Positions 43,464 through 52,919 are shown, numbered from the stretch's first letter. The stretch: DNA of 64,000 bases from Rhodanobacter sp. PCA2 (GCF_013620825.1 NZ_NJIC01000033.1:62001-126000), one strand, 5' to 3'. The notes: generated by a model from the letters alone, not told the origin. Numbers and translations are program-made.

Positions 43464-43913
43464 ATGAAAGCCGTCCTGACCAGCCTGTTCGTGGTCCCGT
43501 TCGCGCTTGCGGCCCTGCCCGCCGCCGCCGGGACCAAGCCGCGAGCCCCCGCCTACACCCCGCTGCGCCCGGTCGCCGACTGCCTGCGCACCGACCGCAT
43601 CAACGAGTGGCATATCGTCGACGCCCGCACGATCACGGCGCGCACCGGCCCGGTCCGCTACCTGGTGAAGTTGCAGACCGCCTGTCCGCGGCTGAGTTAC
43701 GGGCCGCCGGTGCTGCTGTTCCATTCCAACGCGGCCAACCAGGCGGTGATCCCGTTCAGCATCTGCGGCGAGGCGGGCGAATCGGTGCGTGCGCGCGACC
43801 AGCCGCCGTGCGCGATCCAGTCGGTGCGCAAGATCGACAAGGCCGAGTTCGACAAGCTCGGCGCGCACGCCGGCCGCAGCGGCAGCGGCGCGAACCAGCC
43901 CACCCAGCCCTGA
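43464..43913 (+). CDS. DUF6491-type secreted protein
   Basis: This 149-residue protein has a signal peptide (LAALPAAAG) and a small domain with CLRTDRINEWHIVDARTITA and VRYLVKLQTACPRL, typical of a xanthomonad family annotated DUF6491. Four Cys (two pairs) suggest disulfide bonds in the periplasm. The function is unknown. GAGGTG is 7 nt before the ATG. A strong bidirectional terminator follows at 43944-43964. Confidence 0.8.
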   Translation: MKAVLTSLFVVPFALAALPAAAGTKPRAPAYTPLRPVADCLRTDRINEWHIVDARTITARTGPVRYLVKLQTACPRLSYGPPVLLFHSNAANQAVIPFSICGEAGESVRARDQPPCAIQSVRKIDKAEFDKLGAHAGRSGSGANQPTQP

Positions 43914-43943
43914 CCTGAGCCAAGCCGCCCCACCACAACGAAA

Positions 43944-43964
43944 GAGCCCGGCATTGCCGGGCTC
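43944..43964. terminator. Bidirectional intrinsic terminator
   Basis: GAGCCCGGC-ATT-GCCGGGCTC forms a 9-bp stem with a 3-nt loop. It lies between the convergent DUF6491 gene and the His/Gly-rich gene. On the minus strand it is followed by CTTTCGTT, on the plus strand by CTGCTTCG, so it probably serves mainly the leftward gene. Confidence 0.8.
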
Positions 43965-43991
43965 CTGCTTCGTCCATCGTCGCGGCGCGGG

Positions 43992-44414
43992 TCAGTCGCC
44001 GTCGTAGTCCCCGTCCTCGCGCACGTAGCGCGCGGGGTAGCCGTCGTCGTACACCACGGTGCGGGTGACCACGCGGCGGGTCACCACCGGCGCGCTTTCA
44101 TACACCACGGTGGGCGGCCCGTAGACCACCGGAGCCGGCCCGTAGTAGACCGGTGCCGGCGCCAGCGCATTGCTGACCAGGCCGGCCACTGCACCGGTGA
44201 CGATGGCACCGGCGATCCAGCGGCCGCCGCTCCAGTGACCGCCATGGTAGCCACCGTGGTAGCCGCCGCGGTAACCGCCATGGTAGTAGCCGCCGCCGTG
44301 GCCCCAGCCACCGCCATGACCCCAGCCATGCGCGGACGCACTCAGCGGCATTGCCACTGCGGCAGCCACGGCCAGACCGATCGCCATCCACTTGCCGACA
44401 TTGCGCTTGGACAT
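43992..44414 (-). CDS. His/Gly/Tyr-rich secreted protein
   Basis: This 140-residue protein has a signal peptide (AMPLSASAHGW). The mature N-terminus is a run of HGGGWGHGGGYYHGGYRGG-type repeats, rich in His and likely metal binding. A single hydrophobic glycine-zipper-like helix follows (IAGAIVTGAVAGLVSNAL), then a Tyr/Val/Pro tail and an acidic end. It resembles the lipoprotein encoded at 27960-28379 in composition only. GAGGCAGG precedes the ATG. No function is known. Confidence 0.72.
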   Translation of the reverse strand: MSKRNVGKWMAIGLAVAAAVAMPLSASAHGWGHGGGWGHGGGYYHGGYRGGYHGGYHGGHWSGGRWIAGAIVTGAVAGLVSNALAPAPVYYGPAPVVYGPPTVVYESAPVVTRRVVTRTVVYDDGYPARYVREDGDYDGD

Positions 44415-44483
44415 GACACCTGCCTCGGGTTGGTTTTGCGGGGTTGATGCTCGGCTTCCGGCACTTAATGTGGACTGAAGGGT

Positions 44484-46670
44484 TCAGCTTTTTGGGCGGG
44501 CCTCGTCCCACGGGTTGAACGCCGCTTCAGCCTTGCGATGGCGGAGCAGCCAGCAGCCGTGGATGTCGGCGCGGCGGGCGAAGTCGAACGGGATGCTGGC
44601 GGCGCTCCAGTCCTCGATCTCGAAGTGCTCCGCCAGGGCCGTTTCGTCCAGCTTGAAGCGGCGAAAATTGTTGGAGAACACGATCACGCCGTCGTTGACC
44701 AGCCGCTCGCCGCAGGCTTCCAGCAGCGCCACGTGATCGCGCTGCACGTCGAAATCGTCGGCGCGCTTGGAGTTGGAAAACGTCGGCGGGTCGACGTAGA
44801 TCAGGCCGTAGTGCCCGCGGTCCTGACGCAGGAAGCTCAGCGCGTCGGCCTGCATCAGCCGGTGCTTCGCGCCGGTGAAGCCGTTCAGCGCGAGATTGCC
44901 CGAGGCCCAGTCCAGATAGGTGGCCGACAGGTCCACGCTGGTGGTGTCGCGCGCGCCGCCCGCCGCCGCGTACACGCTGGCGGTGGCGGTGTAGGCGAAC
45001 AGGTTGAGGAAGCGCCTGTTCGCCGCCAGCTCGCGCAGCCGGGCGCGCACGAGGCGGTGGTCGAGGAACAGGCCGGTATCCAGGTAGTCGGTGAGGTTGA
45101 CCAGGAATTTCAGGCCGCCCTCCTCCACTTCGACGAACTCGCCGCGCTGGTCGAACTGGCCGTACTTGGAGCCGCCCTTGCCGCGCTCGCGGGTCTTGAT
45201 CGCGATGCGTTCGCGCGGCACCGCAAACACCTCGCCGGCCACGCGGGCGATCTCGCGCAGGCGGAGGCGCGTGGTTTCGGGCGGCACCTCGGCCGGCGCG
45301 CGGTATTCCTGCACGTGCAGCCAGGTATCGCCGCCGTCGCGCGCGTAGACGTCGATGGCGGCGGCGTACTCGGGCAGGTCCTGATCGTAGGCGCGCCAGC
45401 AATGGATGCCTTCGCGTACGAGGCGCTTGCGCAGGTGCCTGTGGTTTTTCTCCAGCCGGTTCTTCAGCATCTGTGCGCCGGCGGAGAGCGGCTTCGGCTC
45501 GCGCGGAGCCTCGTCGCGCGCGCGGATTTCGAAGGTGAGCAGCTGGGTTTCCAGCGCGCCGTTGTACAGCGCGTATTTCTTCTCCGCATGCAGGCCCAGT
45601 GCGCGGCCCAGTTCCGCATCGCCCGCCAGCACGGCGGCGCGCCAGCCGGCGAACCGCATGCGCAGGCTCTCGCCCAGCGCGTGGTACAGCGCGGGCATCT
45701 GCGCGCGCTCGCCCAGCCGCTCGCCGTACGGCGGATTGGTGATGACCAGGCCGCGTTCCACGCCGGCCGGCGGCTCGGCATGCGCCACGTCGCGCTTCTC
45801 CAGCGCGAGGAAGCCGGCCACGCCGGCCTCCTGCGCGTTGCGCTTGGCGGTCTGCACCATGCGCGGGTCGGCGTCGCTGCCGAAGAAGCACGGGCGCAGT
45901 TGCGTCAGGCCGGTTTCGGCGCGCTGGCGCGCCTCGTCCAGCAGGCCGCGCCACAGCGCGAGATCGTGCTGCTGCCAGCCGAGGAACCCGTAGTAGTCGC
46001 GGCGCCAGCCCGGCGCCACGTCCGCCGCCATCAGCGCGCCCTCGATCAGCAAGGTGCCGGAGCCGCACATCGGGTCGAGCAGGGCGCCGCCCGCCGCGTA
46101 GATCTCCGGCCAGCGCGCGCGCAGCAGCATCGCGGCGGCGAGGTTCTCCTTCAGCGGCGCCTCGCCCTGCAGTTCGCGCCAGCCCCGGCGATGCAGGGGG
46201 CTGCCGGCGAGATCCAGCGACAGCGTGGCGCGGTCGCGCTTCAGGCGCAGGTTGAGGCGCACGTCCGGCTCCTCGGTGTCCACGCCGGGACGGGTGCCGC
46301 CCTGCTGGCGGAACTGGTCGACCACGGCGTCCTTCACCCGCTGGGCGATGAACTGGCTGTGCGTGAGCTTGCTGAGCGCGGTGTGCGCATCCACCGCCAG
46401 CGTGGCGTGCGCGGCGAGGTGCTGCGACCAGTCGATGGCCTGCACGCCGGCGTACAGCGCGTCGTCCGTCGCGGCATCGAACTCGGCCAGCGGCAGCAGG
46501 ATGCGGCTGGCGAGCCGCGACCACAAACATGCGCGGTAGGCGGTTTCCAGCGGCCCCTCGAAATGCACGCCGGCCAGCGCCTCGTGCGCGTCCTGCGCGC
46601 CCAGCGCCGCCAGTTCGTCGCGCAGCAGGTATTCCATGCCCTTGGGGCAGGTGGCGAACCAGCGGCTCAT
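44484..46670 (-). CDS. rlmL: 23S rRNA (guanine) methyltransferase RlmKL, bifunctional
   Basis: This 728-residue fusion has an N-terminal THUMP domain (about residues 45-155), an RlmL N2-methyltransferase domain (MCGSGTLLIEGAL and ITNPPYGERLG) and a C-terminal RlmK domain (LNLFAYTATASVYAAAGGA, IYVDPPTFSNSKRADDF). It methylates G2445 (N2) and G2069 (N7) of 23S rRNA by family knowledge. Its ATG overlaps the stop of the alpha/beta-hydrolase gene (ATGA). Frames longer than this on the strand run through the hydrolase gene. Confidence 0.95.
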   Translation of the reverse strand: MSRWFATCPKGMEYLLRDELAALGAQDAHEALAGVHFEGPLETAYRACLWSRLASRILLPLAEFDAATDDALYAGVQAIDWSQHLAAHATLAVDAHTALSKLTHSQFIAQRVKDAVVDQFRQQGGTRPGVDTEEPDVRLNLRLKRDRATLSLDLAGSPLHRRGWRELQGEAPLKENLAAAMLLRARWPEIYAAGGALLDPMCGSGTLLIEGALMAADVAPGWRRDYYGFLGWQQHDLALWRGLLDEARQRAETGLTQLRPCFFGSDADPRMVQTAKRNAQEAGVAGFLALEKRDVAHAEPPAGVERGLVITNPPYGERLGERAQMPALYHALGESLRMRFAGWRAAVLAGDAELGRALGLHAEKKYALYNGALETQLLTFEIRARDEAPREPKPLSAGAQMLKNRLEKNHRHLRKRLVREGIHCWRAYDQDLPEYAAAIDVYARDGGDTWLHVQEYRAPAEVPPETTRLRLREIARVAGEVFAVPRERIAIKTRERGKGGSKYGQFDQRGEFVEVEEGGLKFLVNLTDYLDTGLFLDHRLVRARLRELAANRRFLNLFAYTATASVYAAAGGARDTTSVDLSATYLDWASGNLALNGFTGAKHRLMQADALSFLRQDRGHYGLIYVDPPTFSNSKRADDFDVQRDHVALLEACGERLVNDGVIVFSNNFRRFKLDETALAEHFEIEDWSAASIPFDFARRADIHGCWLLRHRKAEAAFNPWDEARPKS

Positions 46671-47185
46671 GCCAGCGCTCCCAGCAAGGTGTCGAACTGC
46701 GCGGCGATCATCTCCATGCTGGCCAGCAGGCGATGGTCGTCGTCCAGCAGCAGCAGCGGCAGGCGGTGGCTGGCGGCAAACGCCTGCACGGCATCCACCG
46801 GGCACAGCTCGTCGCGCCAGCCGTGGACCAGCAGCGTGGGCACGCCGGCACGCAGTGCCAGCGCCTGCCCGCTGCCGGGAACCGCCGGCGGGGTGGCGAG
46901 CAGGAACAAGGCCGCCACCGGCGCTGCCAGCGAGGCCAGCGCCGAGGCGAACGCCCCCATGCTGGAACCCACCAGCACCGGCGGCGTGGCGCAGGCCGCG
47001 ATGGCCGTGCGCAGCTGCGCCACGCGCGGGGCCACGGCATGCGCGTAGCCGCCGTCGTCGTGTGCGCGGAAATCCGGGCGCTGCGTGCGCCAGCCCTGCG
47101 CCTCGGCGCGGGCGGCCAGGGCGCTGATCTTGGAGGCCTCCGGGCCGGAGCCGGAGCCGTGCGAAAGGATGATGTGGCCGCGCAT
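46667..47185 (-). CDS. Alpha/beta-fold hydrolase (KANL3/Tex30-like)
   Basis: This 172-residue small hydrolase has ILSHGSGSGPEASKI at the N-terminus (oxyanion loop), the nucleophile in LVGSSMGAFAS (GSSMG), an Asp in VHGWRDELCP and the final His in DDDHRLLA. It has no signal peptide, so is cytosolic. Substrate unknown. GGAGACC lies before the ATG at 47185, and translation is coupled to rlmL. Confidence 0.85.
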   Translation of the reverse strand: MRGHIILSHGSGSGPEASKISALAARAEAQGWRTQRPDFRAHDDGGYAHAVAPRVAQLRTAIAACATPPVLVGSSMGAFASALASLAAPVAALFLLATPPAVPGSGQALALRAGVPTLLVHGWRDELCPVDAVQAFAASHRLPLLLLDDDHRLLASMEMIAAQFDTLLGALA

Positions 47186-47258
47186 GGCGGTCTCCGTGGG
47201 TGATGGGTGCGCGTGCCGCGGTTGTCCATGATAGCGGGCCGCATGCGAGACTCCGCGC

Positions 47259-47843
47259 ATGCCCATGCTCGCGATCCACGACCAGCCCCTGCCCTACGTG
47301 GCGAAACTGCCCGAGCGGCCCGCCGCCGCGGTGACCCTGGCGGTGATCCACTGCACCGAACTGCCCGACCTCGCCGCCGCCCGCGAATACGGCGAAAAAG
47401 TGCTGTACGACAGCGGCGCCGGCAACAGCGGCCACTACTACATCGACCGCGACGGGGCGGTATACCGCTATGTGCCCGGCACGCGCACGGCGAACCACGT
47501 GCGCGGCTGGAACCCGCAGTCCATCGGCATCGAACTGGTGAACACCGGCCGCTACCCCGACTGGTTCGACTCGCGCCGGCAGACCATGACCGAGCCCTAC
47601 ACCGCGGCGCAGATCGCCGCCCTGCGCGCCCTGCTGGCGCAACTGCGCACCGAATTCCCCAACCTGCACGAGATCGCCGGCCACGAGGACCTGGACACCG
47701 CCCGCGTGCCGGCCAGCGACGATCCCGGCAGGACCGTGGCGCGCAAGCTCGACCCGGGCCCGCTGTTCCCGTGGGACCAGGTGCTGGCAGGCAGCGGGCT
47801 GCAACGGATCGCGGCAGCTTCCACGGCGGCCGACGGCAAGTAA
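47259..47843 (+). CDS. N-acetylmuramoyl-L-alanine amidase, AmpD-like (Amidase_2)
   Basis: This 194-residue enzyme has an Amidase_2 core: LAVIHCTELPDLA with the first His ligand, GHYYIDRDGAVYRYVP, SIGIELVNTG, and the second His in AGHEDLD. It lacks a signal peptide, which points to cytosolic recycling of anhydro-muropeptides as for AmpD, though the sequence is closer to a general Amidase_2 protein than to classical AmpD. GAGACT lies 6 nt before the ATG, a weak version of the leaderless -10. Confidence 0.85.
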   Translation: MPMLAIHDQPLPYVAKLPERPAAAVTLAVIHCTELPDLAAAREYGEKVLYDSGAGNSGHYYIDRDGAVYRYVPGTRTANHVRGWNPQSIGIELVNTGRYPDWFDSRRQTMTEPYTAAQIAALRALLAQLRTEFPNLHEIAGHEDLDTARVPASDDPGRTVARKLDPGPLFPWDQVLAGSGLQRIAAASTAADGK

Positions 47844-47943
47844 AAAGGCCGCGTTCGGAACCCCGCAAGTCCGCCCCGGCTCCGGGCAGGGAATCGCGCA
47901 CCGCTATAATCGGCGCTTTCGTCCCGCAGGAACCGGTCACCGC

Positions 47944-48810
47944 ATGCGCGAAGCACACGTCAAAGAACTGGTCGAACTGCTGCAGCTCGAGCGGCTGGAG
48001 GACAATCTGTTCCGCGGGCAGAGCCGCGACATCGGCACCCGCTTCGTGTTCGGCGGCCAGGTGCTGGGGCAGGCGCTGTCGGCGGCGCAGCAGACCGTCG
48101 ACCCTTCGCGCGAGGCGCACTCGCTGCATGCTTACTTCCTGCGCGCCGGCGACATCGACGCGCCGATCGTCTACAGCGTGGAGCGCGCCCGCGACGGCGG
48201 CTCGTTCTCCTCGCGCCGGGTGCTGGCGATCCAGCACGGCCAGCCCATCCTCAACGGGTCGGTTTCCTTCCAGGTGCCGGAAAAGGGCTTCGAGCACCAG
48301 GTGGCGATGCCCGAGGTTCCCGCGCCGGAAGATGTGGAACCGATGCGCCCGCTGCCGCCCGACGAACTGGCCAAACTGCCGGTGAAGCTGCAGCGCTGGC
48401 TGGGCATCGACGGTCCGTTCGAGTTCCGCCTGGTGTGGCCGCGCGACGAGATGCACCCGGTGAAGCGCCCGCCGATCCAGCACATCTGGTTCCGCCTCGC
48501 CGCGCCGATCGGCGATTCGCCGGTGCTGCATCGCGCCCTGCTGGCCTACGCCTCCGACTTCCACCTGATCGGCACCGCCACGCTGCCGCACGGCATCTCC
48601 TACCTCACGCACAACGTGCAGATGGCCAGCCTCGACCACGCGCTGTGGTTCCACCGCCCGTTCCGGGTGGACGAGTGGCTGCTGTACTCCTTCGACAGCC
48701 CCACCGCCCAGGGCGGCCGCGGCCTCGCACGCGGGCAGATCTTCAGCCGCGACGGCCGGCTGGTGGCCTCCACCGCGCAGGAAGGCCTGATCCGCCTGCG
48801 CGGGGGCTGA
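47944..48810 (+). CDS. tesB: Acyl-CoA thioesterase II
   Basis: This 288-residue double-hotdog protein matches TesB: LLQLERLEDNLFRGQS, RFVFGGQVLGQAL, HSLHAYFLRAGD, LLAYASDFHLIGT with the catalytic Asp, and ASLDHALWFHRPFRVDEWLLY. It hydrolyses acyl-CoAs. A consensus TATAAT (47905-47910) lies 33 nt upstream and GCAGGAACCGG provides a ribosome site, so this gene has a normal leader, unlike the next two genes. Confidence 0.95.
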   Translation: MREAHVKELVELLQLERLEDNLFRGQSRDIGTRFVFGGQVLGQALSAAQQTVDPSREAHSLHAYFLRAGDIDAPIVYSVERARDGGSFSSRRVLAIQHGQPILNGSVSFQVPEKGFEHQVAMPEVPAPEDVEPMRPLPPDELAKLPVKLQRWLGIDGPFEFRLVWPRDEMHPVKRPPIQHIWFRLAAPIGDSPVLHRALLAYASDFHLIGTATLPHGISYLTHNVQMASLDHALWFHRPFRVDEWLLYSFDSPTAQGGRGLARGQIFSRDGRLVASTAQEGLIRLRGG

Positions 48811-48823
48811 GTAAAATCACGCC

Positions 48824-49216
48824 ATGCGCCAGATCTATACCTCGCCCCGCCCCGAAAACATCGACCGCGTGGTCTCCCTGATGTCCGAACACGGCATCGA
48901 GGCGTCCGTGGAAAACCGCTCCAACTGGCGCAAGCCCGGCCACCGCCGCTTCAGCTACCGCGACCCGATCGACGACCGCAGCAGTTGGGAACAGGTGTGG
49001 ATCGCCCGCGCCGACGACTATCCGCGCGCCCGCGCGCTGCTGCGCGAGCTGGGCATCGAGCCGGTGGTGCGTTTCGGGCAGGACCTGGCCGAATCGCGCA
49101 ATCCCACGCCGCAGGCACGCCGCCGGTATACCGTGGCGCGGGTGCGCCGCATCGTGCTGCTGGCGATCCTGGGCATCGTGGCGATGATGACGCTGCGCTA
49201 CCTGCACATCTTCTGA
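48824..49216 (+). CDS. DUF2007-like protein with C-terminal membrane helix
   Basis: This 130-residue protein has an N-terminal ferredoxin-like domain (MRQIYTSPRPENIDRVVSLM, GIEASVENRS, WIARADDYPRARALLRELG), as in DUF2007 'signal transducing' proteins. It ends in a hydrophobic helix (VLLAILGIVAMMTL). Tail-anchored orientation with the domain in the cytoplasm is inferred. TAAAAT (48812-48817) lies exactly 6 nt before the ATG with no Shine-Dalgarno, indicating a leaderless message that starts within 13 nt of the tesB stop. Confidence 0.82.
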   Translation: MRQIYTSPRPENIDRVVSLMSEHGIEASVENRSNWRKPGHRRFSYRDPIDDRSSWEQVWIARADDYPRARALLRELGIEPVVRFGQDLAESRNPTPQARRRYTVARVRRIVLLAILGIVAMMTLRYLHIF

Positions 49217-49343
49217 GACCCGCCCCGGGCAAAAACCGCCACCGGGCCGCGCGGAATCCGGCGGCCATGGCCTGCGGGCGGCCCGCCGCAAGGGCTCGTG
49301 CCCGCCAGATGCGCGCACCCCGACTCCGGCCTAGAATCGGGCC

Positions 49344-50048
49344 ATGCGCTCCGAACACGTCCGCCTGTTCCAGACCCTGCCGCACGCCTGCGGCTACTAC
49401 GCCGAGCGCACGGCGCAGAACCTGGTGATCGACCCGGCTGCGCCGCAACTGGACCGGCTGTACGGGCCGGCGCTGGAGCGCGGCTTCCGGCGCGCCGGCG
49501 GCCACCTGTACTTTCCGCACTGCCCGGAGTGCAACGCCTGCACGCCGTGCCGCATCGACGTGGCGCAGTTCCAGCCCGACCGTTCGCAACGGCGCTGCCT
49601 GAAGCGCAATGCCGACATCACGGTCACCGAATGCCGGGCCGGCTACAACGCCGAGCGCCACGCGCTGTACGAGACCTACCTGCGCCAGCGCCACCCCGGC
49701 GGCGGCATGGACGAGGCGGACGCCAGCGACTTCCGCCGCTTCCTCACCGCGCCGTGGAGCCCCACGGTGTTCCTGGAGTTCCGGCTCGGCCGGCGCCTGC
49801 TGGGCGTGGCGGTGACCGACGTCTGCCGCACCAGCCTGTCGGCGGTCTACACCTTCTTCGACCCCGCCGAAAGCGCGCGCGGCCTGGGCACCTACGCGAT
49901 CCTGCAGCAGGTGGCGATGGCCACGCGACGCAAGCTGCCCTGGGTGTACCTGGGTTTCTGGATCGAAGGCCACCCGAAGATGGACTACAAGCGCCGCTTC
50001 CGGCCGCTGCAGCTGCGCACGGCCGAGGGCTGGCAGCCGATGCCCTGA
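49344..50048 (+). CDS. bpt: Aspartate/glutamate leucyltransferase (Bpt)
   Basis: This 234-residue protein is the bacterial ATE1-like transferase. It has HACGYYAERTAQNLVIDP, the Cys-rich N-terminal motif CPECNACTPCRI, YNAERHALYETYLRQRHPGG and the C-terminal WVYLGFWIEGHPKMDYK. It adds leucine to N-terminal Asp/Glu for the N-degron pathway. TAGAAT (49332-49337) lies exactly 6 nt before the ATG with no Shine-Dalgarno, a third leaderless-type start in this stretch. Confidence 0.95.
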   Translation: MRSEHVRLFQTLPHACGYYAERTAQNLVIDPAAPQLDRLYGPALERGFRRAGGHLYFPHCPECNACTPCRIDVAQFQPDRSQRRCLKRNADITVTECRAGYNAERHALYETYLRQRHPGGGMDEADASDFRRFLTAPWSPTVFLEFRLGRRLLGVAVTDVCRTSLSAVYTFFDPAESARGLGTYAILQQVAMATRRKLPWVYLGFWIEGHPKMDYKRRFRPLQLRTAEGWQPMP

Positions 50049-50063
50049 GGCGGCCCCGCCGCC

Positions 50064-51575
50064 TCAGCCCGCGCCGGCTCCCGGCGGATAGGGAAACAGC
50101 TTCACCAGCGGCACCGAGATGCCGTCGTCGCCGACCACGCGGCAATGCGTGCGGTCGAGCTGGCGCGGATCGTCCACGCCGCAACTGTGGGCGATGATGC
50201 CCACTTCGTGCATCACGTTGCGCGCGTAGTTCGCCACCTTCTCGGTCTTGTCGCTGACCACCAGGCCGCGCTGCAGCCTGGGGTCCTGCGTGGTGATGCC
50301 GGTGGGACAGGTGTTGCGGTTGCACTGCAGCGACTGGATGCAGCCCAGCGCCAGCATGAAGCCACGGGCGGAGTTGACGAAGTCCGCCCCCGTCGACAGC
50401 GCCCGCGCCACGTCGTAGGCGGTGATGCACTTGCCCGAGCAGATCACCTTGACGCGTTCGCGCAAGCCCTTCACGACCAGCGTGTCGACCAGCGCGGGCA
50501 GCGCCTCGTGCAGCGGCAGGCCCACGCCTTCCATCAGCGTCTGCGGCGCGGCGCCGGTGCCGCCTTCGGAACCGTCCACGACGATGAAGTCCGGCGCGCT
50601 CTCGATGCCGCGCCGGTGCACCTCGTCGCACAGCTCCGCGATCATGTCCATGTCGCCGAACACCGCCTTGAAGCCGGTGGGTTTGCCGGTGAGCTCGCGG
50701 ATGTGGTGGATCGCGTCCAGCAGCTGCGGCACGTTGGCGATGTCCAGGTGCCGGTTCGGGCTCTGCGAATCCTGCCCCACCGGAATGCCGCGGATCTCGG
50801 CGATCTCCGGGGTCACCTTCGCCGCCGGCAACAGGCCGCCCATGCCGGGCTTGGCGCCCTGGCTCAGCTTGATGCTGACCATCTTCACCTGCGGGTGCGC
50901 GCAGACCGCCGCGAGCTTGCCGTCGTCGAGCCTGCCGTCGCTGGTGCGCACGCCGTACTTCGCGGTACCGATCTCGAACACGATGTCGCAACCGCCTTCG
51001 AGGTGGTATGGCGCGAGGCCGCCTTCGCCGGTGTCCATCCAGATGCCGGCCTTCGCCGCGCCGTGCGACAGCGCGCGCACCGCGGGCGCGCCCAGCGCGC
51101 CGAAACTCATCGCGGAGATGTTGAAGAACGCGGCGTGGTCGTACGGTTCGCGCGCGTAGGGGCCGATGCGCACCGGCTTCGGCTTCACGTGGTGGTCGCC
51201 CAGCGCCGGGAAGGCCGCGTTGACGAAGAACGGCACGCCTTCGGCGCGCAGGTCGCGGGTGGAGCCGAACGCATTCGTGTTCTCCGCGTTCTTCGCCGCG
51301 CGGTATATCCACACGCGCTGGGCGCGGTTGAACGGCAGCTCCTCGCGGTCGCTGGAATACAGGTACTGGCGGAAGAACTCGCCCAGGCGCAGGAAGCCGT
51401 AGCGGAAGTGGCCGATCACCGGGAAATTGCGCAGCACCGCGTTCGCGGTCTGGTTGCGGTCCAGCACCCACACCGACGCGGCCACCACCACGGCCATTAC
51501 CAGCAGCAGCACGAACAGCGCCGCGAAGGTTTCCACCAGCACCACCAGCCAGCGCGCGAATCCCGTCGATTGCAT
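50064..51575 (-). CDS. FMN-binding glutamate synthase family protein, membrane-anchored
   Basis: This 503-residue protein has one N-terminal transmembrane helix (VVLVETFAALFVLLLVMAVV). It continues with a GltB-like FMN/TIM-barrel domain: ISAMSFGALGAPAVRALS, VSIKLSQGAKPGMGGLLP, VDGSEGGTGAAP and the Cys segment LQCNRNTCPTGI. It lacks the amidotransferase and FAD domains of glutamate synthase, so the reaction is unknown; archaeal-type GltB-like enzymes have the same core. GGGAGCGG precedes the ATG at 51575. Confidence 0.88.
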   Translation of the reverse strand: MQSTGFARWLVVLVETFAALFVLLLVMAVVVAASVWVLDRNQTANAVLRNFPVIGHFRYGFLRLGEFFRQYLYSSDREELPFNRAQRVWIYRAAKNAENTNAFGSTRDLRAEGVPFFVNAAFPALGDHHVKPKPVRIGPYAREPYDHAAFFNISAMSFGALGAPAVRALSHGAAKAGIWMDTGEGGLAPYHLEGGCDIVFEIGTAKYGVRTSDGRLDDGKLAAVCAHPQVKMVSIKLSQGAKPGMGGLLPAAKVTPEIAEIRGIPVGQDSQSPNRHLDIANVPQLLDAIHHIRELTGKPTGFKAVFGDMDMIAELCDEVHRRGIESAPDFIVVDGSEGGTGAAPQTLMEGVGLPLHEALPALVDTLVVKGLRERVKVICSGKCITAYDVARALSTGADFVNSARGFMLALGCIQSLQCNRNTCPTGITTQDPRLQRGLVVSDKTEKVANYARNVMHEVGIIAHSCGVDDPRQLDRTHCRVVGDDGISVPLVKLFPYPPGAGAG

Positions 51576-51737
51576 GTGCCGCTCCCGTGCGTTGCAGGAA
51601 ATACCGATCGCGCCGAGCGTAACTCGCGCAGCGGGCGAAGTCGAAGCGCCGCGCCCGGCATGCCCTTCGACCTTGCGCCTGCGGCGCGACACCGGGGCGA
51701 ACGGTGTCGCGATCGGCGCATCGGCCGCGCGGCCGGT

Positions 51738-52919
51738 CTAGAGCTCCACGCGCAACTGTGCCGCCGCGCGCACGGCCTTGGCCCTCGCCGCCTCGATGCT
51801 GGCGTCGCGCGCCAGCGTCACCGCCATGCGGCGGCGGCCCTTCACCTCGGGCTTGCCGAACAGGCGCAGCTGCGTGTCGGGCTCCGCCAGCGCGGCCGCC
51901 ACGCCGTGGTAGCGCGGCGCGCGGCCCTCCCCCTCCACCAGCACCGCGCACGAGGCCGAGGGACCGAACTGGCGGATCGCGGGAATCGGCAGGCCCAGGA
52001 TCGCCCGCGCGTGCAGCGCGAATTCCGACAGGTCCTGCGATATCTGGGTGACCAGGCCGGTGTCGTGCGGGCGCGGGCTGACTTCGGAGAAGATCACCGT
52101 GTCGCCCTTGACGAAGAACTCCATGCCGAACACGCCCCAGCCGCCCAGCGCATCCGCCACGGCCGCGGCCTGGCGCTGCGCCTCGGCCAGCGCCTGGTCG
52201 CCCATCGGCTGCGGCTGCCACGACTCGCGGTAGTCGCCGTCCTCCTGGCGATGGCCGATGGGCGCGCAGAAGCTGGTGCCGTTCTTGTGGCGCACGGTGA
52301 GCAGGGTGATCTCGTAGTCGAAATCGACGAAGCCTTCCACGATCACCCGCCCCTGACCGGCGCGACCGCCGGACTGCGCGTAGTCCCAGGCATGCTGCAG
52401 CCCGGCTTCGTCGCGCACGACGCTCTGGCCCTTGCCCGAGGAACTCATCACCGGCTTGATCACGAACGGGTAGCCGATGTCGGCCACGGCGCGGCGGTAG
52501 TCGGCCTCGTTGTCGCAGAAGCGGTACGGCGAGGTGGGCAGTTCCAGTTCCTGCGCGGCCAGCCGGCGGATGCCCTCGCGATCCATCGTCAGCCACGCGG
52601 CGCGCGCGGTGGGGATCACGTGCAGGCCTTCGCGTTCCATCTCCACCAGGGTGGGCGTGTGGATCGCCTCGATCTCCGGCACCACCAGGTCGGGATGCTC
52701 GGCCTCGATCACGCGGCGCAGCGCGGCGCCGTCCAGCATGTCGATCACGTGGCTGCGGTGCGCCACCTGCATCGCCGGCGCGTCGGCGTAACGGTCCACC
52801 GCGATCACTTCCACCGCATAGCGCTGCAGCTCGATCGCCACCTCCTTGCCGAGCTCGCCGGAGCCCAGCAGCAGCACGCGCACGGCATGGTCGGAATGGG
52901 GTGTGCCGAAGGGTTTCAC
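51738..52919 (-). CDS. purT: Formate-dependent phosphoribosylglycinamide formyltransferase PurT
   Basis: This 393-residue ATP-grasp enzyme has [49 protein letters not shown] (ATP-grasp lid) and [13 protein letters not shown]. It converts GAR to FGAR with formate and ATP in purine synthesis. The start is GTG at 52919; no ATG in frame fits. TACAAT on the minus strand (52954-52949) lies about 30 nt upstream with GGAG between. Confidence 0.95.
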   Translation of the reverse strand: MKPFGTPHSDHAVRVLLLGSGELGKEVAIELQRYAVEVIAVDRYADAPAMQVAHRSHVIDMLDGAALRRVIEAEHPDLVVPEIEAIHTPTLVEMEREGLHVIPTARAAWLTMDREGIRRLAAQELELPTSPYRFCDNEADYRRAVADIGYPFVIKPVMSSSGKGQSVVRDEAGLQHAWDYAQSGGRAGQGRVIVEGFVDFDYEITLLTVRHKNGTSFCAPIGHRQEDGDYRESWQPQPMGDQALAEAQRQAAAVADALGGWGVFGMEFFVKGDTVIFSEVSPRPHDTGLVTQISQDLSEFALHARAILGLPIPAIRQFGPSASCAVLVEGEGRAPRYHGVAAALAEPDTQLRLFGKPEVKGRRRMAVTLARDASIEAARAKAVRAAAQLRVEL

